Origin: Deltaproteobacteria bacterium
GTDB taxonomy: Bacteria; Desulfobacterota; Desulfobulbia; Desulfobulbales; BM004
Length of the DNA: 22,532 nt
Assembly: GCA_019313095.1 (NCBI GenBank)
Contig: JAFDBU010000273.1
Location: 1-22,532 of the forward strand
Reading direction: 5' to 3'
Below, piece after piece: positions 8,583 to 15,961 of this stretch (position 1 is the stretch's first letter; every line of letters begins with the position of its first letter). The translations under genes and the position numbers were made by a program. The notes beneath the pieces were generated by a model. The model was not told the DNA's origin. It saw only the letters and a list, made by a program, of their open reading frames with translations, and searched no databases.

Positions 8583-9074
8583 ATGGATTCCCCTTTGCAA
8601 AGAACAATACGAATCGGTACGGCAACCGTTGGTTTACTGGGTCTTGATATTGCTCTCGGCCAGTTGTCCGGCAGGGAGATGACAGAGAATGATGCTGTCG
8701 AATTCCTCTACGAACAGGTACAAATGAAAAACTATATCCCTGAGCATGCGGTTATAGAGTACAAACAGGCCCTGCGGAATGAATACAGGCGGTATTTCAA
8801 TCTGGAAAAGACTGCCGGACAGGGTTTGACGATCCGCGTCTTAGGGCGGCCCTGTGTTACCTGCAATAAGTTAAAAACAATGATCATTGACATCCTGCAG
8901 GAAAAAAATGTGGCAGCAGATATTGAAGATGTGCAGGATCTGGATGAAATCTGGCGCTACGGTGTCACTAAAACCCCGGCTCTCATAATCAATGGTAAAG
9001 TCAAAAGCGAGGGCATTCAGCCCCCGCGGGTCCAGATTGAAAAGTGGCTGGATGAGGCAATGGCTGAAAGCTGA
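8583..9074 (+). CDS. Thioredoxin-like protein with an extra N-terminal domain
   Basis: A 163-residue protein in two parts. Residues about 82-158 form a small thioredoxin/glutaredoxin-like fold: TIRVLGRPCVTCNKLK with redox cysteines C91 and C94, then KTPALIINGK with cis-Pro P132. This resembles the archaeal/bacterial minimal thioredoxins (MTH895-like). Residues 1-80 form a separate helical segment I cannot assign (IGTATVGLLGLDIAL, then a charged helix ending RNEYRRYF). There is no signal peptide, so it is probably cytoplasmic, in disulfide exchange with an unknown partner. The ATG at 8583 is the first possible start, since an in-frame TAA lies 9 nt upstream; no clear Shine-Dalgarno. It is alone on the plus strand and convergent with rlpA, with 17 bp between stops. 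Confidence 0.85.
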   Translation: MDSPLQRTIRIGTATVGLLGLDIALGQLSGREMTENDAVEFLYEQVQMKNYIPEHAVIEYKQALRNEYRRYFNLEKTAGQGLTIRVLGRPCVTCNKLKTMIIDILQEKNVAADIEDVQDLDEIWRYGVTKTPALIINGKVKSEGIQPPRVQIEKWLDEAMAES

Positions 9075-9090
9075 TCGCTGAAAGCAGCGA
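9063..9090. repeat. Tandem 7-nt array (gctgaaa/gctgatc family) at the 3' end of the thioredoxin-like gene
   Basis: Four 7-nt units start at 9063, 9070, 9077 and 9084 (gctgaaa, gctgatc, gctgaaa, gcagcga). The array covers the TGA stop (9072-9074) and forms the hairpin listed at 9074-9094. It belongs to the same unit family as 4311-4345. Confidence 0.7.
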
Positions 9091-9094
9091 TTTA
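9074..9094 (+). terminator. Hairpin between convergent genes, probable terminator
   Basis: A perfect 7-bp stem ATCGCTG (9074-9080) / CAGCGAT (9085-9091) with loop AAAG, followed by a short T run (9091-9093). It fills the 17-bp space between the thioredoxin-like and rlpA stop codons and could act in both directions. The weak U-tract keeps confidence moderate. Confidence 0.5.
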
Positions 9095-9808
9095 ATCGAG
9101 CTGCACCGTCTCAATCTTAACTCTAGCCAGGCCCTGCCTGTAAAACCCCAACTTTTTGGCAGCACCCGAGGAAACGTCAATGATCCTGCCTTTAACAAAA
9201 GGACCACGGTCATTCACCCTCACAATCATTGACTTGCCATTATCAAGATTTTTGACCCTGACATGCATCGGCAGCGGCAGATATTTATGCGCTGCCGTGG
9301 GTTTCCTGGGATCAAAGGCCTCGCCGTTAGCAGTCATGCTGCCCCCTTTATTACGCTGCGTCTCTCTGCCGTACCATGATGCAACTCCTGTTTCAGAATA
9401 TTTCAATGCCTCTTCAACCGACATCGGTTTGTAGCGTTTCCCCTTCACAACATACGGTGCATTTTTTACCCTGCCTTTGGCAATGGCCTCTTTGGGAGAT
9501 ATCCCGTCAATGGACTCAATGTCATGAGTCATGGGCCAGTCAAGCGGTGCCAAGACCACCTCAAACGTATACTTGCCAATCTTATAGGCAACCTTGCACG
9601 TACCAACTGTAACACCGGCTGCTATTTTGGCCGTTTTATAGGTGGCAACGACGGTACCCTTGGCAATATCATAACTGGTAGAGAAAAAACCGCACCCGAC
9701 CAATATCATACATACTCCGCTGATACCTGCAAACAGCAGAATCCGGCCTTCCAAGCAACTGTGATATTTACGGAGTAAAGTAAGTGTTTTTGAAATAAAA
9801 ACTATCAT
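9092..9808 (-). CDS. rlpA: RlpA-like septal ring lytic transglycosylase lipoprotein
   Basis: A lipoprotein of the RlpA family. Its double-psi beta-barrel domain cleaves glycan strands stripped of stem peptides, or acts in septal peptidoglycan turnover. Counting from ATG 9806-9808, the N-terminus is basic, then hydrophobic, with lipobox LVGC (lipidated Cys at residue 39); an in-frame TTG one codon upstream is also possible. The DPBB domain fills the C-terminal half: GVASWYGRE, SMTANGEAFDP, AAHKYLPLPM, VRVNDRGPFVKGRIIDVS with the conserved Asp of NDRGPF, and a closing RVKIE. Between lipobox and barrel is a glycine/threonine-rich stretch (about 46-90) with a repeated TYKTAKI/TCKVAYKI pattern, not part of the classic domain. 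No SPOR domain. It converges on the thioredoxin-like gene. Confidence 0.92.
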   Translation of the reverse strand: MIVFISKTLTLLRKYHSCLEGRILLFAGISGVCMILVGCGFFSTSYDIAKGTVVATYKTAKIAAGVTVGTCKVAYKIGKYTFEVVLAPLDWPMTHDIESIDGISPKEAIAKGRVKNAPYVVKGKRYKPMSVEEALKYSETGVASWYGRETQRNKGGSMTANGEAFDPRKPTAAHKYLPLPMHVRVKNLDNGKSMIVRVNDRGPFVKGRIIDVSSGAAKKLGFYRQGLARVKIETVQLD

Positions 9809-9936
9809 CAATTTCTATATCTGCTTTTGCCAGTAATATATCTGAGATAGAGCCAAACTCCATCATAAAGAAATAACACCCTTCAGCGGCTCTTATACCT
9901 GAAGGAGCATGGGATGGGCCACAGCCACCCGACGTT

Positions 9937-9976
9937 TTTTAAAAGTTGATCGGTTATAATCGATCGGCTTTTAAAA
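9937..9976. repeat. Long inverted repeat, possible terminator of the cytochrome gene or operator
   Basis: A 16-bp stem pairs 9937-9952 with 9961-9976 around an 8-nt loop (9953-9960). Read as plus-strand RNA, pairing is complete with two G-U pairs; in the minus-strand RNA those become two C-A mismatches. It lies 37 bp past the stop of the minus-strand cytochrome gene, where a terminator is expected. The U-rich part is inside the stem rather than after it, and the better-pairing strand is the wrong one, so the role is uncertain. Confidence 0.55.
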
Positions 9977-10013
9977 GAGAAGATTATACTTAGTAAAATT
10001 GACCAATACAATA

Positions 10014-10391
10014 CTACTGCTTCTTTGTGTGACAGCCACTGCATTTGATCGGGGCATTCTTGCCCTGGACATTAACCTCCTTGTGGCAATCCTTGCACAA
10101 CTTATGTGCCGCCTTCTTGTAGCTGTTTACTTCAGCATTGCTTATCTCTTTGGTATGGCAATTGGCGCATTTATCAATCACCATGATCTCATCCCTGGCA
10201 TGATGACAGGCTGTGCATGAATATGTTTCCTGATGCTGACGATGAGGAAAATCAGCCGGTTTGCGTGCCGATTCAGTCTGCAGAACAATTTCGGCTGGTC
10301 CTATGCTTACTTCAACACCAAAAGCACTGCCGGTGATAAGTAAAGAAACAAAAGATATAACAGCGACTTTCAGTACCAAATCAACCTTCAT
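10014..10391 (-). CDS. Periplasmic tetraheme cytochrome c3 (class III)
   Basis: A 125-residue secreted multiheme cytochrome. Residues 1-25 are a Sec signal peptide (basic start, hydrophobic core, SAFG before a likely cleavage site). Four CXXCH heme-binding motifs end at H63, H79, H103 and H121. Four more histidines, H50, H53, H64 and H96, give exactly one distal ligand per heme, as expected for bis-His cytochrome c3. In sulfate- and sulfur-metabolising Desulfobacterota such proteins carry electrons between periplasmic hydrogenases or formate dehydrogenases and membrane complexes; the partner here is not in the window. The start ATG (10389-10391) has a strong GGAGG (10397-10401) 5 nt upstream. 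All four motifs are CXXCH, whereas some c3 proteins use CX4CH at two sites. Confidence 0.95.
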   Translation of the reverse strand: MKVDLVLKVAVISFVSLLITGSAFGVEVSIGPAEIVLQTESARKPADFPHRQHQETYSCTACHHARDEIMVIDKCANCHTKEISNAEVNSYKKAAHKLCKDCHKEVNVQGKNAPIKCSGCHTKKQ

Positions 10392-10461
10392 TTAAACCTC
10401 CATAATGATTTTGATTCCAAAGGTAAAAAATCGTGAAAATGTAATCCTTTAAAACAGCGGT

Positions 10462-10490
10462 GATACATATTAAGTATCAGGCAATGTCAA
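10462..10490 (-). promoter_or_regulatory. Candidate promoter and overlapping operator-like palindrome of the cytochrome c3 gene
   Basis: On the minus strand a perfect -35 TTGACA (10485-10490) is followed 15-17 nt later by a poorer -10 (TATGTA or TGTATC, within 10462-10469). An inverted repeat TGATAC-7 nt-GTATCA (10461-10479) overlaps the -10, the position of a repressor site. The leader to the ATG is about 65 nt. Assigned from sequence only. Confidence 0.5.
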
Positions 10491-10502
10491 GCCCGGCACA
10501 CA

Positions 10503-10538
10503 TAAAAAATCAGGCAGCGGAGCTGTTTTTCTCCTGAT
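10503..10538 (-). terminator. Rho-independent terminator overlapping the stop codon of the 778-residue protein gene
   Basis: In the minus-strand transcript ATCAGG (from 10533-10538) pairs with CCTGAT (from 10509-10514), with a nested CAGC-TCC-GCTG hairpin inside, and is followed directly by a T run (10504-10508). The TGA stop (10510-10512) lies within the 3' arm, so the terminator and the coding end share sequence. Confidence 0.6.
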
Positions 10539-12846
10539 CCTCAACGTATTGTCTCAGAGCCCTGTGGGTACACACCTCGTAATATTTCCTGTTCACCCTA
10601 CCCAGAATTTCAAATACTTGCGGATTTATCTCCAACACCCAATCTTCCCTGATGATCAGACGCTGAAAAACGCCGGAGACGAGAGGGAATTTGCCTGTAT
10701 GAATAATGATTGGATCTTGATGGATTTCAGGGATCAGGCAATTAAAGGTTTTAAGATCAATTTCCTTTGCAAGTTTTTCGAAACCTGCCTGGTTCAGCTC
10801 AATACCGTTGACGTTATAGCGCAGAACTATCTCATCATCGCTTAAGATTTTATCACCATGTTTGCCTGATTGATAAACATAAAGATTAAACGTTTTTCTC
10901 TTCCCAGCTAGGATTCGACGCAGGGTTTTATTACAGCTTGAAAGTCTGTCCGCCAAATTTATTGCCGGAGATATCATTATTCTTTTTTTGCCGTCCAAAA
11001 GATACGCCGGCGGTGCGTTTTGATAACAGATACCGACACCAAGCTCAAGTATGGGCAGATTATACTTATTACTTTTGGTGTTATATTTCTGAATAACATC
11101 CAGCATGTTCATAGCAAGTCCACAGGATCTTGAAACACAATATTTGCCGGTTTTATCCTCCTGGCGTTCTAAAATGGCAAGAATTATGGCATCTCCCTCG
11201 ATAAAGACCTTCAGAGCGCCGTACTGTGCGACAATTTCAGATATTGGATTAAAAAAATTCAGGCTGAAGTAAGAAGCTGGATTCAAACCGCTTTCGCCAA
11301 GCTGTCTGGTAATAAGCGTGGCACCACGCACATCGGCCTTCATGATAACGTGGCTGGTGACCGGCTTGGTATCAAGCTCAAAAACCTGCTCATGGGGGAG
11401 AAGAAATTCATAAAGGGTGTTGTTGGTTTTAGAAAGAGCAATTATCTTTTCATCAGTTATTAGGTTAACTCTGTCAAAGGCCTTTTTCAGGAGCTTAAAA
11501 TTCTCAACGTCACGGTGATAGCTGAAAAATCTTTTGAGAAACAGCAGTAAATATTCATGGCGCTGCTGGACTTTCAACCGGCCGATCTTCATCATGGTTT
11601 TTTTCAATGATACCAAAGAAACTGACTTACCATAATACACCTTGAGCCGTTTAAGATAGGCGGTAAGGCTTTTTCTGGCTGTGTTGGAGGTGAGATACTG
11701 GAGTATCTGCTGTGGCACCAGCGGGGGACAATATTCCTGATATATTGGCCTCATCTCAAAGGATGCGGCAATCCTTGTGATGAGTTTTTTCTGTTTGAAC
11801 TCGTCATAAAAAAATCGAAAGATCTTCTTCTGCTCTTTCGCTGTTGTCTCAAGCCGCAAGAATTTTTCATTATCGTACTTTTTCTTGCTTTTCCTGTCCT
11901 GAATCTCAGCATTTGTTTTTAAATAGTTGAGGAGGAGATCAACTGTTTCCACCTCTCTGATCCAACTGTCAATTTTACGGTTTTCTATTCCAGACTGCAT
12001 CCCGGCACTATTTTCAGCATTTACAACAGAACCCTTCTCAACAATCTCTCCTTTCTCTTTATCCTGAGACATTCTAATTCTGGCCAGCAATTTACAGATT
12101 GACTGCAGCAGCGTCTCATATCTATCAGGATCATCAACCCTGTGCCCAAGCAAAACATACTGTTCCAGCAAGAGGAAATCATCATGCTGGTTTTCAACGT
12201 GCAGGAGGGGATTAATAAAAATATCATCTTTTAGCAGTGACTGGGCTCCGAAATTTGCCTCACGTCTATCCTTTAAAAACTTCTGGGCCTGCAACAGGTA
12301 GTCACAAATCTTTTTACTTACCTGGCTGACAATAATATTTTTTTTATGCCGGATGGCCAGAATTCTTTCCTTAAGTCCGAGGGTCTGCAGGAGCAACTCG
12401 CCATCATCGGTGCTTTCATACTCCCAAACCTCATTATTAAGCCTGCTCATCAACTCTTCAAACTGATGGGCGACCTCCTGAATCAAAAACTTACAGACAG
12501 CAATCTGGGCCAGATAATCAACCTGAACATCCCTGTCAGCTGTTTTCGCCCTTTTAACGGCATCGAGTAAGATATCACAACACAACCGCTTGAATTCCTC
12601 TCTTTCCGCTGTCAAATTATATTCTATATTAAGATCTTCATCAGCTCCTGAGTTTTTTAAAATTAAATGAAAAATAGCCTTGGAAGCTGTTTCACGAAAG
12701 ACAGGACTTAAGTGGACATCATAGTGGAAATTATCCACCCCGGGTATTATGCGGTTTAAAGAGAAATGCGCCGAATATGGCTCAGGGGGTGGACCGCTCC
12801 AGATAGGACTTCTGGAAAAAAATTTGCTGCTCAGCAGTGAAGTCAT
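10510..12846 (-). CDS. Large protein with an atypical class III nucleotide-cyclase-like domain, function unknown
   Basis: A 778-residue protein I do not recognise as a named family. Residues 1-490 are mostly helical and charged, with a Ser/Pro-rich N-terminus and no signal peptide or membrane span. Residues about 498-660 resemble a class III adenylate/guanylate cyclase fold: KADVRGAT (503-510) with D505 where the first metal aspartate sits, FIEGDAIILAI (548-558) with D552 at the second, LELGVGICYQ (600-609), and ISPAINLADRLSS (625-637) with N630 and R634 at the transition-state positions. The usual base-selecting Lys just before the second Asp is displaced, so product and activity are uncertain. 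Residues 660-778 form a further unknown domain. The gene is monocistronic-looking, with its own terminator, and divergent from the radical SAM gene. Confidence 0.8.
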   Translation of the reverse strand: MTSLLSSKFFSRSPIWSGPPPEPYSAHFSLNRIIPGVDNFHYDVHLSPVFRETASKAIFHLILKNSGADEDLNIEYNLTAEREEFKRLCCDILLDAVKRAKTADRDVQVDYLAQIAVCKFLIQEVAHQFEELMSRLNNEVWEYESTDDGELLLQTLGLKERILAIRHKKNIIVSQVSKKICDYLLQAQKFLKDRREANFGAQSLLKDDIFINPLLHVENQHDDFLLLEQYVLLGHRVDDPDRYETLLQSICKLLARIRMSQDKEKGEIVEKGSVVNAENSAGMQSGIENRKIDSWIREVETVDLLLNYLKTNAEIQDRKSKKKYDNEKFLRLETTAKEQKKIFRFFYDEFKQKKLITRIAASFEMRPIYQEYCPPLVPQQILQYLTSNTARKSLTAYLKRLKVYYGKSVSLVSLKKTMMKIGRLKVQQRHEYLLLFLKRFFSYHRDVENFKLLKKAFDRVNLITDEKIIALSKTNNTLYEFLLPHEQVFELDTKPVTSHVIMKADVRGATLITRQLGESGLNPASYFSLNFFNPISEIVAQYGALKVFIEGDAIILAILERQEDKTGKYCVSRSCGLAMNMLDVIQKYNTKSNKYNLPILELGVGICYQNAPPAYLLDGKKRIMISPAINLADRLSSCNKTLRRILAGKRKTFNLYVYQSGKHGDKILSDDEIVLRYNVNGIELNQAGFEKLAKEIDLKTFNCLIPEIHQDPIIIHTGKFPLVSGVFQRLIIREDWVLEINPQVFEILGRVNRKYYEVCTHRALRQYVEDQEKNSSAA

Positions 12847-13328
12847 TGTCGGATTGAAAATAAAAAAATCATCTTCGAACTTGAAAAAAATTAAAAGATA
12901 TCAAATATAACTGTACTATCATCACGACTTTTTTACCCTATTAATTTATCTAAAATTCGTCAATCCTCTTTTCAGCTCATATCAAAAATTAATTCTTATT
13001 TATAATCTGCGTGCAAATTGAACCATTTTCTGAAGTTCCCCTGCAGAAGATAAGTAATGACTTCAGTCGCAGGCAATACTCTGGACGCCACCCGAATGTT
13101 TCAAAAAACTATTTTAAAAAAATAATATCTGCAAAACTAACTACTGAATGGGCCTATTATTATGGAATTATTGAGGGCCTCCCCTACAAGGTGACATGCT
13201 GGCAATAATTTCCACATAAAAATAATTTCTATTGCTAGAATATTATCATTTTAGTTGTATACTATTTTGTAAAACGCTGTCAGATTATAAATCGCTGTGA
13301 GAATTGAACCTTCATGTAAACTTCTTTT
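12847..13328. other. AT-rich divergent intergenic region
   Basis: This 482-bp stretch separates the divergent 778-residue gene and radical SAM gene. It is clearly more AT-rich than the flanking genes. It holds one open frame (13011-13208, listed separately) and two imperfect copies of a 24-25-nt element (13001-13024 and 13286-13310) sharing TATAA and an exact AATTGAACC. TATAAT at 13001-13006 resembles a -10 box but has no good -35. I see no RNA gene or insertion sequence. Confidence 0.6.
13011..13208 (+). CDS. Possible small protein of 65 residues, unknown
   Basis: An open frame from GTG 13011 to TAA 13208, in the same direction as the radical SAM gene and ending 120 bp before it. The product is basic and Ser/Lys/Tyr-rich and ends in an aromatic segment (EWAYYYGIIEGLPYKVTCWQ, last 20 residues). 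No Shine-Dalgarno precedes the GTG, and the frame contains no ATG. A short gene before a radical SAM/SPASM enzyme is where a modified-peptide precursor would sit, but there is no leader-core pattern I can name and only one cysteine. It may equally be a chance frame. Confidence 0.25.
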   Translation: MQIEPFSEVPLQKISNDFSRRQYSGRHPNVSKNYFKKIISAKLTTEWAYYYGIIEGLPYKVTCWQ

Positions 13329-14660
13329 ATGTTTGATCTAAAGGATATTCAGGATCTGCGTTTCTTTAATCAGTTTTCAGGTGCGAGGTTGCAACCCCAG
13401 AAAGTTTTTCACGCCGGGTTGGGAGATCTTAACGCCCACAATGCCTTTATCATGCCTGGCGGGAATAAAGCCAAATACACTTACACTGAAATAACCCCAC
13501 TTTACATTCATCTTTCGGTGACAGGCCGCTGCCAGGCAAGCTGTCAGGGCTGTATCAATATTGCGTTCAATGATCCTGAAGCCGACACCGGCGTTAGAAA
13601 AAATGTACCGTTTAATGACACTGATCCGGTGCGGGACGCCCACGGCATAGCCAACCTGATCAAAAAGAATCCCTATGAAACGGTAACGATATGTTTATAC
13701 GGTGGAGAGCCTCTGCTGGTATGTGACAAAATAAAAGCGCTTATTGAAAATATAAACCAGAAGAATCTGCCTAATACAATTCGCTACATGCTTTATACCA
13801 ATGGCGAACTGCTTGAGAAAGCGGCAGAGTCCCACCCTGAAATGATGCGTAATATATGGCTTTATTCGGTATCAATTGACGGCACCCAAGAACAGCATGA
13901 GCGCATCAGGCGCGGTACAAATCTGAAACGCATTCACAAGGGTCTTGCAGCAATTAATAAAATCAGACAGGGTCAAGTTCTCATGTGGTCAACCCTGCGC
14001 GAAAACCAGTCTCTGATCGACTGCTTCAATGAATTTACCCATCTTTATGACAGGGGGCTGGTTGACCAGTTTTTCTGGCACTGGGTAGAAATCGGGGATC
14101 CTTTTCAGAATCTTCCGGCATATGCCGATTCCTATGTCGAAGATCTGCAGCAGATCATGGATATCTACCTCGCAAAATTGAAAACCGGTATACTTCTTCC
14201 CATAACCCATATTAATGAACTGGTGCTTTATCTTCTTTCAGGCAAAAAAAGGAAGCAAACAGCCTGCGGTGTAGAGCTGGCAAGAAATTTTGACATTGTC
14301 GACGGCATGATCCATTCCTGCGCCGACCTGCCACCGCAGTATGCCATTGGCACTATTGATGCGGACGGCTTCCCCCATATAACTCCCCAGGACCTTTCCT
14401 GGCTGACAAACTATAAAAATGATCTGGGCTGCAGCAAATGCGGCGTTCACAGTTATTGCGGCGGCAGATGCCCAGTACAGGCTGCTACCGGCTCCTTCGA
14501 AAGGCTGCTCCAATACTGTCAGCTCATGCGGCTACATGTTGCCACAGTAAACGACTACCTGGATGAAATCACTGCAGCTCTAAAAAATCATAATATGACA
14601 CTACAGTATATCTATGACCGTTCCGCCTTCTATGTCCAGTTTACCGATGGGACACCCTGA
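13329..14660 (+). CDS. Radical SAM/SPASM domain protein, probable peptide- or protein-modifying enzyme
   Basis: A 443-residue radical SAM enzyme. The SAM-binding [4Fe-4S] motif CX3CX2C is C68, C72, C75 (in VTGRCQASCQGC). GGEP follows at 125-128, then YTNGE (156-160) and SIDGT (182-186), as in the radical SAM barrel. The C-terminal part is a SPASM domain with seven cysteines: C313, C331, then CX2CX5CX3C at C368, C371, C377, C381, and C397, expected to hold two auxiliary [4Fe-4S] clusters. Family members (anaerobic sulfatase maturases, PqqE, peptide maturases) act on ribosomally made peptides or proteins; the substrate here is not evident. ATG 13329 is the first start after an in-frame TAA at 13317, but has no Shine-Dalgarno. 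A reductase gene follows after 74 bp. Confidence 0.88.
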   Translation: MFDLKDIQDLRFFNQFSGARLQPQKVFHAGLGDLNAHNAFIMPGGNKAKYTYTEITPLYIHLSVTGRCQASCQGCINIAFNDPEADTGVRKNVPFNDTDPVRDAHGIANLIKKNPYETVTICLYGGEPLLVCDKIKALIENINQKNLPNTIRYMLYTNGELLEKAAESHPEMMRNIWLYSVSIDGTQEQHERIRRGTNLKRIHKGLAAINKIRQGQVLMWSTLRENQSLIDCFNEFTHLYDRGLVDQFFWHWVEIGDPFQNLPAYADSYVEDLQQIMDIYLAKLKTGILLPITHINELVLYLLSGKKRKQTACGVELARNFDIVDGMIHSCADLPPQYAIGTIDADGFPHITPQDLSWLTNYKNDLGCSKCGVHSYCGGRCPVQAATGSFERLLQYCQLMRLHVATVNDYLDEITAALKNHNMTLQYIYDRSAFYVQFTDGTP

Positions 14661-14734
14661 TTTTTTTGTAGAAATAATTTCGAAATCTGCTAGAAGTCAG
14701 ACTTAATTTGATCAATTTTTCCCTTCCGCAGTGA

Positions 14735-15961
14735 ATGTATGGTTCAAAGAACTTAAATAAACGAAATTATCGTTCCCTGATAATCGCTGGAGTTGGAACC
14801 ATTGGCAGAAGTTTAGTCACTCTTGGCAATGATCAGTTCTCTCTGTTTGAAAATGTCCATGCCATTGACAGAGATCCGAGCTGCCTGACAGAACTGCAGT
14901 GTCCAGGTATCGTATTTCATAGCGGGGATATTGCCGAGCCGCAATTTCTCAAAACCCTGCTCACCGCCGTTCCAGGGCCCTCTCTTTTTGTCAATCTCTG
15001 TTCCGGCACAAACAATGTCAGGATCCGAAAAAATCTCACCGTTTACGATACAGCCTATCTTGATACGTGTGCCAGCATTACAGAGGATCCTGAAGAATGC
15101 CGGTTCAGCCACCTTATGCCATATACCTACGCAGATGTGGACAACAGTTACCCTCATTGGCTCTGCTGGGGCATCAATCCCGGCCTGGTTGAGATTATGG
15201 CCCGCAGAATCCTTGCGGATCTGCCTGATAATTACCGTACATATGATGTTGCAGTCTATGAATTTGACCGCCTGGAAAATGTAAAAAAACATGACAGAGC
15301 TGCGGTGGGCTGGTGTCCAGAAGCCCTTGTTGAAGAAATAATGCTCTCGCCAACCATGATGATTGAAAATGGCCAACCAAAGGAAGATTTAAACGCGGGC
15401 AGTCGCGAGTGCCTGATCAACTGGGAGAATCTGGCCATACCGGCAAGAATCGTAGGTCATGAAGATATTTGGAACCTGGGTGAGATTCCGACTGTGAAAA
15501 ACAGCGGCTTCTATTATAGTTTGAGTCCTGCGGTAATGGATATCTTCAAAATGGCTGATGCTGAAAAGGCCAGAAGCATGCTGGCTATTCCCGCAGCAGG
15601 CACTGCCATTACCGGACTAGAACAGGTTGCTGTGCAGATTACGTCAAAAAATATGCTGGAAGACCGAACCTTGGTCTGGACGGAAGATCACGGGGCAACC
15701 TGGAAATACCATGGTGTTAACGCTGTCCAGTACCAGACCGCCAAGTCTCTCCTGCTGGCGATCATGCTGCTACAGCGCACGGATTACGGCCTGGTGCCTC
15801 ATTCATTCAATGCTTCCAATCTGCCTATAGCTGCTGGTGACTGGCCTGTTTTTGACAGCTTCATGAAAGAGCTCGATATCAAATGGGATGACGGTTCCCA
15901 CCTGAATCTGCACGTACTAGGGAATAAAGGGAAATCTTTTATATCCGGCACCGGTAACTAA
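14735..15961 (+). CDS. Saccharopine dehydrogenase / homospermidine synthase-like NAD(P)-dependent reductase
   Basis: A 408-residue protein with an N-terminal Rossmann fold: [12 protein letters not shown] with GXGXXG at 19-24, and VHAIDRDP with the ribose-binding acid D45. Later segments [18 protein letters not shown] and [16 protein letters not shown] resemble the matching parts of bacterial homospermidine synthase, which makes and reduces a Schiff base between amine substrates. It is shorter than typical homospermidine synthase (about 470-480 residues), and specificity is open: homospermidine synthase, carboxynorspermidine dehydrogenase or another imine reductase are all possible. It follows the radical SAM gene by 74 bp, suggesting a shared pathway. 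ATG 14735 directly follows an in-frame TGA; no Shine-Dalgarno. The TAA stop interlocks with the fcl stop on the other strand. Confidence 0.72.
   Translation: MYGSKNLNKRNYRSLIIAGVGTIGRSLVTLGNDQFSLFENVHAIDRDPSCLTELQCPGIVFHSGDIAEPQFLKTLLTAVPGPSLFVNLCSGTNNVRIRKNLTVYDTAYLDTCASITEDPEECRFSHLMPYTYADVDNSYPHWLCWGINPGLVEIMARRILADLPDNYRTYDVAVYEFDRLENVKKHDRAAVGWCPEALVEEIMLSPTMMIENGQPKEDLNAGSRECLINWENLAIPARIVGHEDIWNLGEIPTVKNSGFYYSLSPAVMDIFKMADAEKARSMLAIPAAGTAITGLEQVAVQITSKNMLEDRTLVWTEDHGATWKYHGVNAVQYQTAKSLLLAIMLLQRTDYGLVPHSFNASNLPIAAGDWPVFDSFMKELDIKWDDGSHLNLHVLGNKGKSFISGTGN

Noticed and set aside
9880..9905. Hairpin CCTTCAG / CTGAAGG with a 12-nt loop upstream of rlpA
   Set aside because: Seven base pairs with a long loop and no T run on either strand; no known riboswitch or operator pattern recognised.
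9999..10220. Plus-strand frame of 73 codons with hydrophobic character opposite the cytochrome
   Set aside because: It is the complement of the four CXXCH motifs and histidines, which are decisive for the minus strand; the hydrophobic look is a by-product.
13001..13026. GGTTCAA-like T-loop sequence on the minus strand, suggestive of a tRNA remnant
   Set aside because: The flanking bases do not form a T-stem and no acceptor or anticodon arm can be built around it.
13147..13215. Second possible UGA-Sec frame starting ATG 13147 in the divergent intergenic region
   Set aside because: No ribosome site, no hairpin after the TGA, no redox motif, and the product resembles nothing.
14694..14704. Perfect palindrome AAGTC-A-GACTT between the radical SAM and reductase genes
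   Set aside because: Eleven bases alone in an AT-rich gap can arise by chance; no second copy seen in the window.
14813..15376. 187-codon minus-strand frame opposite the reductase gene
   Set aside because: The plus-strand frame has a clear GXGXXG fold and family similarity; the opposite frame has no family similarity or ribosome site.
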